Position numbers and translations under genes: made by a program | Notes under the pieces: model-generated | What the model was told of the DNA's origin: nothing | What the model saw: the letters and a program-made list of their open reading frames with translations, nothing else | Databases searched by the model: none | Part shown: piece by piece, positions 45,089 to 55,052 of the stretch | How the letters are laid out: every line of letters starts with the position of its first letter | Numbering within the stretch: the first letter of the stretch is position 1 | From: Grifola frondosa | Lineage: Eukaryota; Basidiomycota; Agaricomycetes; Polyporales; Grifolaceae | Direction of reading: 5' to 3' | DNA: 64,000 nucleotides | NCBI GenBank assembly: GCA_001683735.1 | Contig: LUGG01000009.1 | Coordinates: 558,001-622,000, forward strand

Positions 45089-46378
45089 ATGATACACGGC
45101 TTCGTCTTTACCTTCCCTATGACGTCTACTTATGATAATGTTGCTGAGAGAAACATTCATGTGTTTGCATCGTTAGTGTCTCCATTGTCGCAGCAGGCAG
45201 GTGTTTATGCTGGTACGTTGACGTTTTGCAACTTCAGAAGTTCAACATGCTCACTCCCTGCGAAGGTTTTTTTCGTTCCATCAAATCCCATAACCGGCAA
45301 AATTTTGTACGAATGGATGCGATTGATTACAAATCCGAATTATAGTAAGCTCTGATCCAAATAGTAAGGAATGGCGAGGGCTAACTTCCTGAGGAAGCTG
45401 GAAGACTGCTTCTATACTCTTTCACAGGCGGTAGTGAGAATTTGATATTTGATTTTCGAAGACATATTCATCATCGGAACGGAGACGATCATTTCACCCC
45501 GGTTGGCTTGAATGACATTGTACTTCGCGAGGGCAGTTATATATTGTTCGGTCAAGGTATGTATACATCCTGCACTTTTTATTATCGGTGCTTTCGATAA
45601 CCTTTTCCAAGACACAAACATGGAAATGGAGTACATTGGGATTGATAGTTTGATCAGCATTGCTTTGTTGAAACTACGGAAGCCGACCAGGTCACATACT
45701 GCTACTACTAAAGGCACACCCTCGACAGACCGTAAACGCGTATGTATGCATTTTGCTTCAAGACAATTTGTTTAACTATTTTACCAGAGTTCAGCTGTCC
45801 GCACGAAAGTTCGTCAAAGGGATTTTAGATGTCTTGTTACCGGCATGGAACCGCAAGAGCGACCGCGAGGCGACAATTTCACTGGCCTCGAAGTTGCACA
45901 CATATTTGCCCTGGCAGATACAAGCCCACAAATGGTATGTCTGGGAAGTGAGAATACCTACTTTGTCATTAATAGACTTCCGCTACAGCTTGCAGCAATG
46001 AGAACAAACATAGGAAACTTCCCTGAGCACCTCATTAGCTCGCGTACTGTCGCTGATCATCCTCGCAATGCTATTGTACTTCGAAGCGATGTCCACGCGT
46101 TCTTCGATGACTATCAGTTTTCCATAGATTGGCGAGTGTGTATCTTGTGCAGTATCTCTGTCAGACCATGTCTCATGATCTGTCTCGAAGCATCCATACA
46201 GGATTTATAGGTTCGAGAGATCGGGGCGGTGCCCCTGGCAGATTATCAGCGACTGCTACTTCCACAGCGTCCATACGATGTGCAACCGGACGAGCAGTTG
46301 GTCCATCAATTGTTAAAGCTTCATTTCACCTTCGTCTTTTGATGCATGTTGCGGGCATTGGCCGTCAGTAGTCGCTGC
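45089..46378 (+). CDS. HNH endonuclease-like protein with complete HNH residues, copy E
   Basis: The N-terminal frame (ATG 45089, or the in-frame MTSTYDN at 45119) carries GVYAGTLTFCNFRSSTCSLP and TGKILYEWMRLITNPNYSK, which parallels the KTMYRWLELVSRL block of the other HNH-family copies. After introns the core reads VRTKVRQRDFRCLVTGMEPQ, then GLEVAHIFALADTSP, an intron, and HPRNAIVLRSDVHAFFDDYQ with FSID. Here the AHIF His, the Asn and the DVHAFFD His of an HNH_2-type nuclease are all present, unlike copies A-D. The C-terminal PYDVQPDEQLVHQLLKLHF block typical of such fungal proteins is followed by RLLMHVAGIGRQ in another frame, so a one-base shift near 46325 may truncate it. Role unknown; DNA cleavage is inferred from the motif only. 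Confidence 0.65.
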
Positions 46379-46589
46379 CGCGTGTCGACGGCGAGGGCAT
46401 CTCACTTGGAATTCCTGATGAGCTCGAAATGACGTCTGCGTTGTTGAATCATTTATGCTGGATCGTGTAAAAATACTTTCAATCTTCTCTCGAATTACAC
46501 TCTGGCAATACGTTTCCGTCTCCGATGTTCACAATTAGATGTAAAATTAAAGTTAAAACAAGCTGCTTGACAACACAATATTGGAGAAT
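46379..46589. other. Short spacer before transketolase-like fragment
   Basis: Nothing recognised. Confidence 0.4.
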
Positions 46590-47430
46590 TTAGAATGGAA
46601 GGGCTTCTGCTGTCCTTCCTGTAGAGCTATTCGGCGACGATACCCGTGGCGCCCCAGGGGCCTCGCAGCGTAAAATACTTGACTGCCGACTTGATTTAAA
46701 AAGACGTCATGCCCATACATGCTGCCTTCGATGTCTATCTGCAAAAAGCAATGAGCATGCAGTTTCTAGCACGCAAGATCAACCAACCCCATGACGCGTC
46801 TCGAGACTACTATGGCGAAAGCAAAGAGCCAAATGTGGCCCGACGAGCAGACGTACCTGCAGCAGGACCGTCATGCGTGAGAACGTTCAAAACGCCCACA
46901 GCGCGTCGATGGACAGCGACTACTTTCAGTCTGTGGCCCGGCGTCAGTGTCTTCGTCAGATCATATCCCCCTGAGATACTGTGATAGGCGGAGATATTGG
47001 CTAGCGAGTTCGTTTTCTAGTAGGACTCGCATGGGGGTTGAACAACAGTAGGTTTGAAGGATGTACTAAAAATACGCAGCACTGTGTGGCATCCTCCTAC
47101 CGCCTCCACTCCATGGGTGAGATACTGTGAGGGGTGGGTCATATCATTATCGTACGATAATAGCTTCATACTGATGTGTTGTGCGACGACAGGACGCGCT
47201 TCTTGGGCCCATTGTTTGAATTGTTACCTGAAGGGCTATTAGCAGCAAGATATTCGCACGTAAAATCCTGACCTAGCGCGACCACCGTCTTACCAAGATT
47301 TGCGAGCGCGATACGTACTAGTTGAACGTTGACTGGCCAGGCGGAGAGGTGTGATATACAGTCCCCGACTCCAGTTTACTGGAAGGAGGGTTTTGTCCAC
47401 GTCGATATGTGCAGAGGCTCTGCGAAGCCA
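46590..47430 (-). pseudogene. Broken fragment of the transketolase-like gene (minus strand)
   Basis: On the minus strand, QIDIEGSMYGHDVFLNQVGS matches VADIEGSTHGHDVIPVKSAI of the intact gene. Upstream the DNA matches the exon ending THDGPAA, then the exon with the GHP-x-QYLKGY region (here GTGATAGG.. relic), and at 47280-47320 the GNRDKTVVMLG region. Many indels and stops break it. The segment keeps the exon order of the source gene. Confidence 0.75.
47359..47371. repeat. 13-bp inverted repeat, left copy
   Basis: CAGTCCCCGACTC; its exact reverse complement is at 48899-48911. The pair encloses the AT-rich island. Whether they are termini of an element is not established: the match does not extend beyond 13 bp and I see no target-site duplication. 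Confidence 0.45.
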
Positions 47431-47699
47431 ATCTGCCGTGAGACATTAGCACGTGATATACTTGTAACAAATAATCGTCAATAGAGCGTCGCTGTTATCG
47501 ACGAGACGCAGCGCTGCTGTTACTGTTGTCGACGTCGCCGCCGTTGTCATCACCGCAGGCATCGACTGCTATGAACTACAAGATCTGCTGTGCTTTCGTA
47601 TTCTTTCACTATAACAGCCACTCCCGCGGCCACTCCCCTAACCTCCGCCCCTACTCCGACTGTTGACATTGGCTGCATTCATAAAGGTGCTGCGAGCTT

Positions 47700-48898
47700 G
47701 CAGTTTTTACACGAGTGATCATCATACTTGCAAGTCTCCTTGGTGTGTATCAATTGTTCTATGTATGTTCATCAACTGACTATATCTGAAGTGTATTTTA
47801 GGGGTATTGTTCACTTGCATTCTGTTGTTATTGTTACTGTGTTGAATTATATTTTGTTTCTCAGTCTAAGTACTTGCAAACATGTTTTCATAAGTATACT
47901 TTGTGGTCTATTGTTATTAATTACATTACATATAACATATATAAAACCCCATGCTCAAGCACATAAACTTTTACTGCAGTTGAAGCATACATTTATTGTG
48001 TGATACAAAAATGATTATAGTTTCTTTCATTAAGTGATACAAACATGTCAAGCCTGCTAAATTTTGATGCACTTATCATGCTAAATTCTAATCCTTCATG
48101 GTTTTCTTTTCAGGATTCTTATTATTTGCATCAACTAAACAATTATCAAAATCAACTTTATATAACACTGTTAAAGCATTATATCCTTCAATTCCCCGAC
48201 ATAAGCTACTAAAAGACAATTTGTCAAATATGCTTCTCTTACATTTTATTACTTCTCATGCAAAAATACCTGCATTATCTGATATTGATATATGTTCTTT
48301 CAATGCTTAGATCATAATATAATAAAAATAGCTTGTCTTAAATTTTTAGATATACTTCAAAAAAGCAACTTGCTTGAAGATTAGCCTTAACAGAATATAT
48401 TCATAAGCAGTCAGTTTATCTCGTAACTATATCTAGATATTTTTTTTCAATGAAATTTTTGCTATACTTCCATATGAAAATCTATATAAAATTGTCAAAC
48501 TTTCAATCAATTATTTTGACTTTAGAAACAATTCATGATTATGCAATTGTTTATGTTATACGTAAGACATATGATTCTTCATTAGTACGTCTGAAAAAAG
48601 AAAGGTATGAGCAAAATAATAATAATATGTGATATAAAACATGAACAGCTGGAAAATAATATGAAGTGGCCTACAATACCATCAACTGATAACATATATG
48701 ATTGTATCAATGACTATTATAATGCTATTCAATGGCACATGCCTTCAGTTTGTGCAGTGTGCTCTAGAAAAACTGATGCTATTACCATATATACTGTAAA
48801 TATTAATGATGATGCAGAATATAATAAAATTGCTGCTGGTCTATTGATGTATGTACATTACAAATTCAAACTGCCATCACTTCACTCGATTACCCTCT
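47700..48898 (+). mobile_element. AT-rich island with fragments resembling Helitron-type helicase-like proteins
   Basis: Base composition drops abruptly to strongly AT-rich compared with both sides. Three plus-strand frames lie in order: 47728-48003 (hydrophobic), 48098-48310 with KALYPSIPRHKLLKDNLSNM and AKIPALSDIDIC, and 48607-48900 with KWPTIPSTDNIYDCINDYYN and MPSVCAVCSRKTDAITIY. The 'YPSIPRHKLLKD' and 'x-x-CAVCSR' phrases resemble the N-terminal region of Helitron-encoded proteins widespread in basidiomycetes. The frames are separated by stops and no helicase domain is present, so this is a decayed fragment. Family resemblance is from memory and not proven. Confidence 0.5.
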
Positions 48899-48911
48899 GA
48901 GTCGGGGACTG
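48899..48911. repeat. 13-bp inverted repeat, right copy
   Basis: GAGTCGGGGACTG, reverse complement of 47359-47371, exactly at the point where AT-rich coding-like DNA gives way to ordinary sequence. Confidence 0.45.
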
Positions 48912-48977
48912 GCGCTTGTGCCGCTACGATATCGTAAAGCTGGAGCTCGTTAGGACAAATTCGTCGTTTCTACTAGT

Positions 48978-49379
48978 GCATCAGCAAAACTCAACTTTTT
49001 CTTAATATACTTAGAGAGTCCTACTTATTTAGCTTATCGCAATTTTTCATTCTTAATTATCTTATTTAAGAACTTGGAAGTGCCGACTGAACCCTTGCTT
49101 GGGTTCAATTACCTTAATTACCTCAAGTGAATAAATAAAATAGAATATGATATGACATTACTCTTATACGGTAATGATAGGTTGTGACCAATCACAATAC
49201 AGAATGGTCAAATGGTTCCCACGAATAAGCCCTGGCAAGAACCCTTGACAAGCAAGGGCACCAAAAGAGGAAAAATGTGTCAAGGGCTACTTATTTTTCT
49301 GAAATTAAGTACTCTAAGTGACGAAAAAGGTAACATTAAGTAAGGATAAGTCTAAGAAAAAGTTGGATTTTGCTGATGC
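48978..49379. mobile_element. MITE-like element with 27-bp terminal inverted repeats
   Basis: A 402-bp non-coding element. The left end 48978-49004 begins GCATCAGCAAAA and ends CTTTTTCTTA; the right end 49353-49379 is its reverse complement with two mismatches (25 of 27). Further partial complementarity continues inward, and the interior contains hairpins such as CCCTTGACA...TGTCAAGGG and GAACCC...GGGTTC. A TA lies just left of GTGCATC and just right of GATGC, but a target-site duplication is not certain. No ORF, so it would depend on a transposase in trans. Confidence 0.7.
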
Positions 49380-49508
49380 TATCTCGGCGCGGCGCAATAT
49401 TTCAGATGAGTCAGACACCCAGCGATCGCTCCCCGGATCGAATATCTATCTCTCGAGTCTCATACAGTAAATACGAAGATCTAGTGATCACGGTGCAAGA
49501 TTATTGAA

Positions 49509-50894
49509 ATGGTAGAAGACGGTCCTCATGTCAGTTCTTATCCCTTCTTTTCCCCAAAGTCAGTTTCTCGAGGCCACAACGTCTTTATCTGGTCTACAAT
49601 CTGTGGACAGCTGATGCTCGGTGAGCATTATCCACGATAGTCGGAATTCTCTCTCTGAAAATTTCTGCCTTTTTCCCCTCAGGTTTTTGCACCCATAATT
49701 GGTCCCATCTGACAGTGAAAACTATGTATCGCTGGCTCATCCTTGCGTCTCGCTTAGACGTTGATCCGAAGAATCCTCATTTCGTCCTCCGGCCTGTCGA
49801 AATCCACCCTCGTAGTTTCCTCAGCTATCATTTTGAGTATCTTGGACCAGATTTGTTACTAAATTCTGAGGAGATCCTACAACCAGGGCACTATGCCATG
49901 TTCTCGTCATCTAGTAATAGCTCCCATCACAGCATCTAAATTATGTCTAATGTGGGTATCGTTTCAGAGGAACTGAATTGGGACATTGCTATTTTTACTC
50001 GCCGAATGCCCACTTTCAAAGACCAGTGCTTTTCAGAGCGCCAGATCGTTGCTGATGCGGTAATTCTCTCCTCATATCATCTCGACATCACTGCTCAAGA
50101 TTTCCATAGAACAAATATCCCGAATGGTTCGATACGCAGGTCAGGAAGCGAGATGGTAGATGTATCATTACTGGAACAACCGCCCAACCTCTGAAGACTA
50201 CTTGGATTGTTCCGCCAACCTTTCGGGGCATTGTAGGTGTCGAAAAATCTCAGTCTGTTCTATAATGACATCTAAATATCCGTGAATTTTAGGTCAATCA
50301 GCATTACCCTGTTTCCGACGAGAATGATGACCCCGAATGGTACAATGTGAAGAATGGAGTGACCATGCATCAAGAGCTTGCTGATTTGTTTTTGAACAAT
50401 GATATAGCCATCGATGTCGACGTGAGTCTGCATATTGTTGCGATATTTCATACACTGATTGAAGGAGATCAGGATAATTGTCGAGTTATCTTCTTCCAGG
50501 ATCCACGCAAACTGTGTAGCGAGAAACTTCTCGCCACAATACCAACCTTCATATCCGTACCGAAGAATGTTCCGCAAGAGCTAGGCCCCGATTTGCAGCT
50601 GTTTCGCTATCATCTCAAGTGGTCCATCACAGTCAACGGCAATGCCGGCGACGTCATGGATTACTACGATAGGAGGACGTAATCTTTGCGTTAGATGAAC
50701 TCTTAGGTGAGGAAGAAGATGGGATGGCAGGTCCGGAGAATCCACTATGGCAGACCAAAATCGGCCAGATAATCATGGCTTGGCTGATCCATACGAAACG
50801 GTGGGTATCTTCGAACCATTCAGCGGTTGTCTCAATCTTACCCGGAATGGCCGTCTCTTCTGCCAGAACGACTTTGACTGGCGACGTGTACTAG
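49509..50894 (+). pseudogene. HNH-fold family, copy C (frameshifted near 3' end)
   Basis: ATG at 49509 (MVEDGPHVSSYPFFSPKSVS then RGHNVFIWSTICGQLMLG and intron). Exon 2 MYRWLILASRLDVDPKNPHF; an apparent stop (TAA, about 49937) lies inside a 50-nt intron with GTAATA donor. Core: YPEWFDTQVRKRDGRCIITG then TTAQPLKTTWIVPPTF (His missing). NGVTMHQELADLFLNNDIAI follows. After DVMDYYDRR one base is missing relative to copy D (about 50673-50690), giving TAA at 50680. The downstream exon sequence (acidic block, QTKIGQIIMAWLIHTKRW and the end at 50894) is otherwise well kept. So copy C is probably a young pseudogene or makes a product lacking about 70 residues. Confidence 0.75.
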
Positions 50895-51061
50895 CTTGAC
50901 AGAACCCTTTGTAATGTTATATCCTCCTACCGGCAGTCGTATATGATAAGTTGAAGTCTCAGTAGGTTTGACTCGATCACACAGGAATTTGTTATGAGCT
51001 TTCGCAAAGTCAACCGACATTCATACTCATTTCTACTAACACGCGACGTGTAACACAAAAT

Positions 51062-51862
51062 TCAGCACACGTAGATCAGCGCAATCGAGAACTTCCTGGC
51101 AGCATCACATGTGCCGTAGAGCGTCTCGCCAACGTAGCCCGCCTTGCCCTTCGTAATAATCTCGTCCTTTCTGGGTTCGACAACATAGTCTGACCCGAAA
51201 AGCCTGCTGATATCCTTATTGAGCATGTAAAGCGCCTTGAAATGGTTCGAGAAGACGAAAAACAACCCAAAATCAGCCGCCATGCTCAAGTTCCCGTGAT
51301 CCATGTATGAGGACTTCAGGTACTTCTGATGAATCACCCTCAGTCGACCTCTGCGCAGGTCTTCATGAGCGCCAAACATCAAATTTTGACCGTAAACAGG
51401 CGAACTGACCTTTTTTTCGGCTCCCCCATTGGAGAGCTTGTCCAGTACGAGATTCGCAGCTTCACCGAACACGACACAGTTTGCACTAACTTCTTTCGAA
51501 CCGATGTAAAGGTACGACATCGCGTTCGGCTTGATGTTATTCAGCCGACCGCCTCGGGGTAGCCCGCGCCGTGAACTATTTCACCGCCGACTTGACTAGG
51601 ATGGCATCATGGCCGTGGTCAATATCCTTGCCTTGATCAGTGACTACTTACCTTGAGTCCATAGCTCCTCAGCGTCTTCGTTTAGGCAATATCCCTTGAG
51701 GTATTGTGACGGGTGCCCAGCAATCGCCACATCGTTATCGTCCAAGAACACCTTCACGTTGAGGTGTTGCGCGACGGCAAGACGCGCTGCTTTCGCGCCG
51801 ACCCCTTCCTGAAAAGGTGTTAGCGACGTGAAATCCTGATCTATTGTAGCATGACAACGCAC
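51062..51862 (-). pseudogene. Broken fragment of the transketolase-like gene, third copy (minus strand)
   Basis: Two recognisable blocks on the minus strand. One is ARLAVAQHLNVKVFLDDNDV with AIAGHPSQYLKGY (about 51700-51800). The other is YLYIGSKEVSANCVVFGEAA, NLVLDKLSNGGAEKKV, VIHQKYLKSSYMDHGNLSMA, RLFGSDYVVEPRKDEIITKG and AGYVGETLYGTCDAARK (51062-51520). Compared with 38653-41450 there are internal deletions and frameshifts and both ends are missing. It is the least decayed of the three fragments and sits between HNH copies C and D. Confidence 0.82.
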
Positions 51863-52145
51863 CAGAGGAAAAATCTGCCTGCTCTGGAGCAGATGCCGAA
51901 CAACGGTAACATATAAATGCTTTCGTTCAGCCCTTTATATGGATATGCGTGAATTTAGGGGATAATTACAAGAATACCGACTTTAAAAGTTGACCAATGT
52001 TGAAGGATCGGATATCTAGATACTGTCTAATTATGCGCTCTCAAGCCTTCTCATCTCGACAACCTGTACTATGAACTAAAATACGTAGAGTACTTCATCA
52101 CGCGCACGGACGTCCCGGGTCATTGCTCAACATTATTGCGTCAAA
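51863..52145. promoter_or_regulatory. Upstream region of HNH copy D
   Basis: About 280 bp with no recognisable element other than the 5' flank of copy D. Confidence 0.3.
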
Positions 52146-53532
52146 ATGGTGGAAGAAGGTCCTTACGTCAATTCTTATCCCTTTATATCCCCAAAATCAG
52201 TTGCTCGAGGCCACGGTGTCTTCATTTGGTCTACATCTCACAGGCAACTAATGCTCGGTGAGCACCGTCCGTCGTACTCTGTCCCATTTCTCCCTTCATC
52301 CACGTTAGGATTTTGTACTAGTCATGAAAGGTCGCACCTGACGGGAAAAACCATGTATCGTTGGCTCGAGCTTGTGTCTCGATTAGACTTTGATGCAAAA
52401 AATCCTCATGCTGTTCTCCGTCCTGTGAACATACAGCCGCTTTCAGCCACTCGTTTCCTCAGCTATTATTTTGAACCCATTGGGGCCGAGTTGTCACCAA
52501 CTTCCGAGGAGATATTACAGTCTGGACATTACGCTCTGTTCCCGACGCGCAGTAACACCTCTCATCTCAATGTCGGAGATGTGTCTGACGTGAACATTGT
52601 TTTAGAGGAGGTGAATTACGATATTACATTCCTCACCCATCAGATGCCGACTTTCAAGGACGATTGTTTGTCAGACTCACCAACCTTCGCCGACGTGGTA
52701 TGTCTACCATCGTCATATGGCTTCTCGGAATCTGACATCTATTTTGATAGTGCAAGTATCCCGAGTGGTTCGATATGCAGGTCAGAAAGCGAGATGGCAG
52801 GTGTGTCATTACAGGAACAACTGCGGAACCTTTGAAGACCACGTGGATTGTTCCGCCAACCTTCCCGGTGCTTGTAGGTGTTGCATCCCTTGCAGTCTTT
52901 TCTGCAACCATATCTCAGTTTTATCATGCTTCAGGTCAATTACCGTTATCCCGCTTTTTCTGAAGAGGATGATGACCCCGAATGGTACAATGACGGGCTG
53001 AGTATGCATCATGAGCTTGCCGACTTATTTTTGAATAATGATATATCTATCGACGTCGATGTAAGTTCGCATATTCGTGTGATATTTCATATACTGATTT
53101 GAAGGAAATCAGGACAATTTTCGAGTTGTCTTTTTCCGGGATCCACGCAAACTGTGCAGCAAGGAACCCCTCGCTATGATACCAACTTACATATCTCTAC
53201 CGGAAAACGTTCCGGAACAGCTAGGCCCTGATCTGCAAATGCTTCGGTATCATCTCAAGTGGTCTATCATAGTTAATGGCAATGCCGGCGACATTATGGA
53301 CTACTATAATAGGCAGGATGTATCTTCTACATTAGATGAACTTCTAGGTGAGGATGAAGGTGAGATGGCAGGTCCGGAGGATCCTCTATGGCAGACCGAG
53401 ATCGGCCAGATAATCATGGCTTGGCTGATCCACACGAAGCGGCAAGTGTCTATACATCATTCACAAGCTGTCTCAATCTCACCTGGACTGGCCATATCCT
53501 CTGCTAGAACGACCTTAATTGGCGACGAATAG
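52146..53532 (+). CDS. HNH-fold protein lacking catalytic histidines, copy D (apparently intact)
   Basis: Best-preserved member of the family here. ATG at 52146: MVEEGPYVNSYPFISPKSVA, RGHGVFIWSTSHRQLMLG, intron, then TMYRWLELVSRLDFDAKNPH and IQPLSATRFLSYYFEPIGAE. A 48-nt intron (GTAACA...TTTTAG, about 52552-52599) is open in frame by chance but is shared with copies A-C. EVNYDITFLTHQMPTFKDDC follows, then an intron, then CKYPEWFDMQVRKRDGRCVI with TGTTAEPLKTTWIVPPTFP; next VNYRYPAFSEEDDDPEWYND, GLSMHHELADLFLNNDISID and DNFRVVFFRDPRKLCSKE. The C-terminal part has LRYHLKWSIIVNGNAGDIMD and EIGQIIMAWLIHTKR, ending TTLIGDE. The RCxxTG start and NDGLSMH-x-ELADLF frame place it in the HNH_2 fold, but the 'a-H' and 'dlH' histidines are T-W and A. 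No break; function unknown. Confidence 0.82.
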
Positions 53533-54840
53533 TGGGACTGTGATACAAGTCCTTCATAATATTATTTTCCTCCAAGTTATTCACCATGCTCAATTCTCCT
53601 CTCTAATATCACCAACACAACCTTGGCCCCAAATTTCTTGTCGCTCCGCCAGGAACCGTCTTCCTGCAACCTTTTTAATGCCATTCCCTCGCTGAACATC
53701 TAGCGCGAGCTCGCTCCAACGTGCTTTCGCCTCAACTCCCCCTCAAACAAGCCCGAGTTCGAGCCAAGCTCGCAGACGCCCAAGTCAGAGCCCAAGCTCC
53801 ACGCCACCCTGGGCATATCTCATGCAACATCCGCACCCTCTATCTCGCTCATGGCTGCCTCGTGGCCACTGTCTGTCCCCTTTCGCACCCAAACATTCCG
53901 CTGCGCCCGGCCCCGACATCTTTCCCTGTCATTTTCAACTCCCATCAGGGACCGACCTTGGGATCAGCGACAGCCTCAGTCTGCTCGTCGCAGCTTCGTA
54001 TACGACCCCACGCCTCCATGACTATCCCGGTACGTTCCGCCGGATGCCCTGGGATGCGCTCACGGATGCAAGCACTCGAGCTCAGCTGCTGGTCGGTGCT
54101 ACTTCTACCTTCCGTCAAACCCTTTGACGCCGGTTGGTCTTAGAATCTCGAACGTTCAATCTCGGTCCGATGGATGCAAGTCTCCCAGAGTATTTTGTGG
54201 AGACGAATTGGAGTAATTGGAGGTAATATCATGAGGTATTCTGCGCTGTCCAAACCCCTGCGTGATGAAACACTTTGGCTGCGCGGTAAATTGTGGAATT
54301 CGAGCTGGGAGTGCAGAACCTTGGGCGCATGCTTTCCCCACTAATTGCAGCACTATGCATCAGGTGATCTTGATCTAGAGGTCCTCACTCCACCTATCAA
54401 GCTATCATCTTCGCATCGTCAGAGCGAAGTGAAAAAAATGCATGTTGCTCTCGTTACCTAACTGCCCCAGCTAACATTGGATTAGCGCAGACGTCAACGT
54501 CGTCGGGACATGCCGGATACTTCGGACGTCTCAAACTATTCTTGCAATCGGCAAATGCAGCTGGTGAATTTTCTGTTCCGCGTATCATTCCCACTCCTAT
54601 GTCAAATTTAGGATGTGTGTCCAAATTTACCAACACAAGTAGCTGAATACTGTAGAGATTCAGTTAGCCAGATACATCCGGTACATCACCTTCACCTGTG
54701 CCGGATACACCCGGGAGGTGGGCTCACCTCCTGCTTTTGCCCTTGCATTGGGTCAGATACATCTCGCCAATTCGGATACAACCGAGATTGCGAGATGCAT
54801 CGGACTCCACGCTTCAATTATGGCAAAATAGATGCATTTG
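53533..54840. other. Repeat-poor spacer with an unassigned open frame
   Basis: A plus-strand frame at about 53720-54127 is open in two overlapping frames. The one ending RLHDYPGTFRRMPWDALTDA and ASTRAQLLVGATSTFRQTL has plausible composition but no family match. 54141-54840 holds no gene; the phrases GATACATC and CCGGATACA recur irregularly between 54670 and 54830, a weak dispersed repeat. Confidence 0.3.
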
Positions 54841-54905
54841 GCCCGGATCGAACCCGCAACTTTGGAAAGCAAAGCACATACCTGATACAACTGCGCCATG
54901 AAGGC
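54830..54905 (-). other. tRNA-like sequence with A and B boxes (tRNA pseudogene or SINE head)
   Basis: On the minus strand an A box TGGCGCAGTTG (54888-54898) and a B box GGTTCGATCC (54845-54854) fit the RNA polymerase III consensus at normal spacing. The T-arm and acceptor stem do not pair properly (the strand that should complement GCCTTCA is missing), so this is not a functional tRNA as read. A tRNA-derived SINE or decayed tRNA is the best explanation. Confidence 0.45.
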
Positions 54906-54962
54906 TTTACAAATCTATATGGAGCTATTTTAATATCCACTCATTTTGGCGTGGTGCTCGAT

Positions 54963-55052
54963 ATATCCATCCCGCCGCCCATATACATCCCGCCGCCCAT
55001 ATACATCCTGCCTCCCATATACATCCAGCTGTCCATATCCATCCCACCTCCC
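54963..55052 (+). repeat. 18-bp tandem repeat, five units
   Basis: Five consecutive 18-bp units of the form ATATMCATCCCGCCGCCC: 54963-54980, 54981-54998, 54999-55016, 55017-55034 and 55035-55052. Units 1 and 2 are nearly identical and units 3-5 diverge. Being a multiple of three it encodes a P-P-I-Y-I type repeat in one frame, but there is no evidence that it is coding. Confidence 0.85.

Noticed and set aside
49930..49985. In-frame stop codons at the same codon in HNH copies B (TGA), C (TAA) and near it in A (TAG), suggesting shared pseudogenisation or recoding
   Set aside because: All three lie inside a 48-54-nt intron with GT donor and TTTCAG/TTTTAG/CATAG acceptor at a conserved place; copy D has the same intron but happens to be open through it.
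53721..54143. 140-codon plus-strand frame
   Set aside because: Two overlapping frames are open at once in C-rich sequence; neither matches a family, so neither is called.
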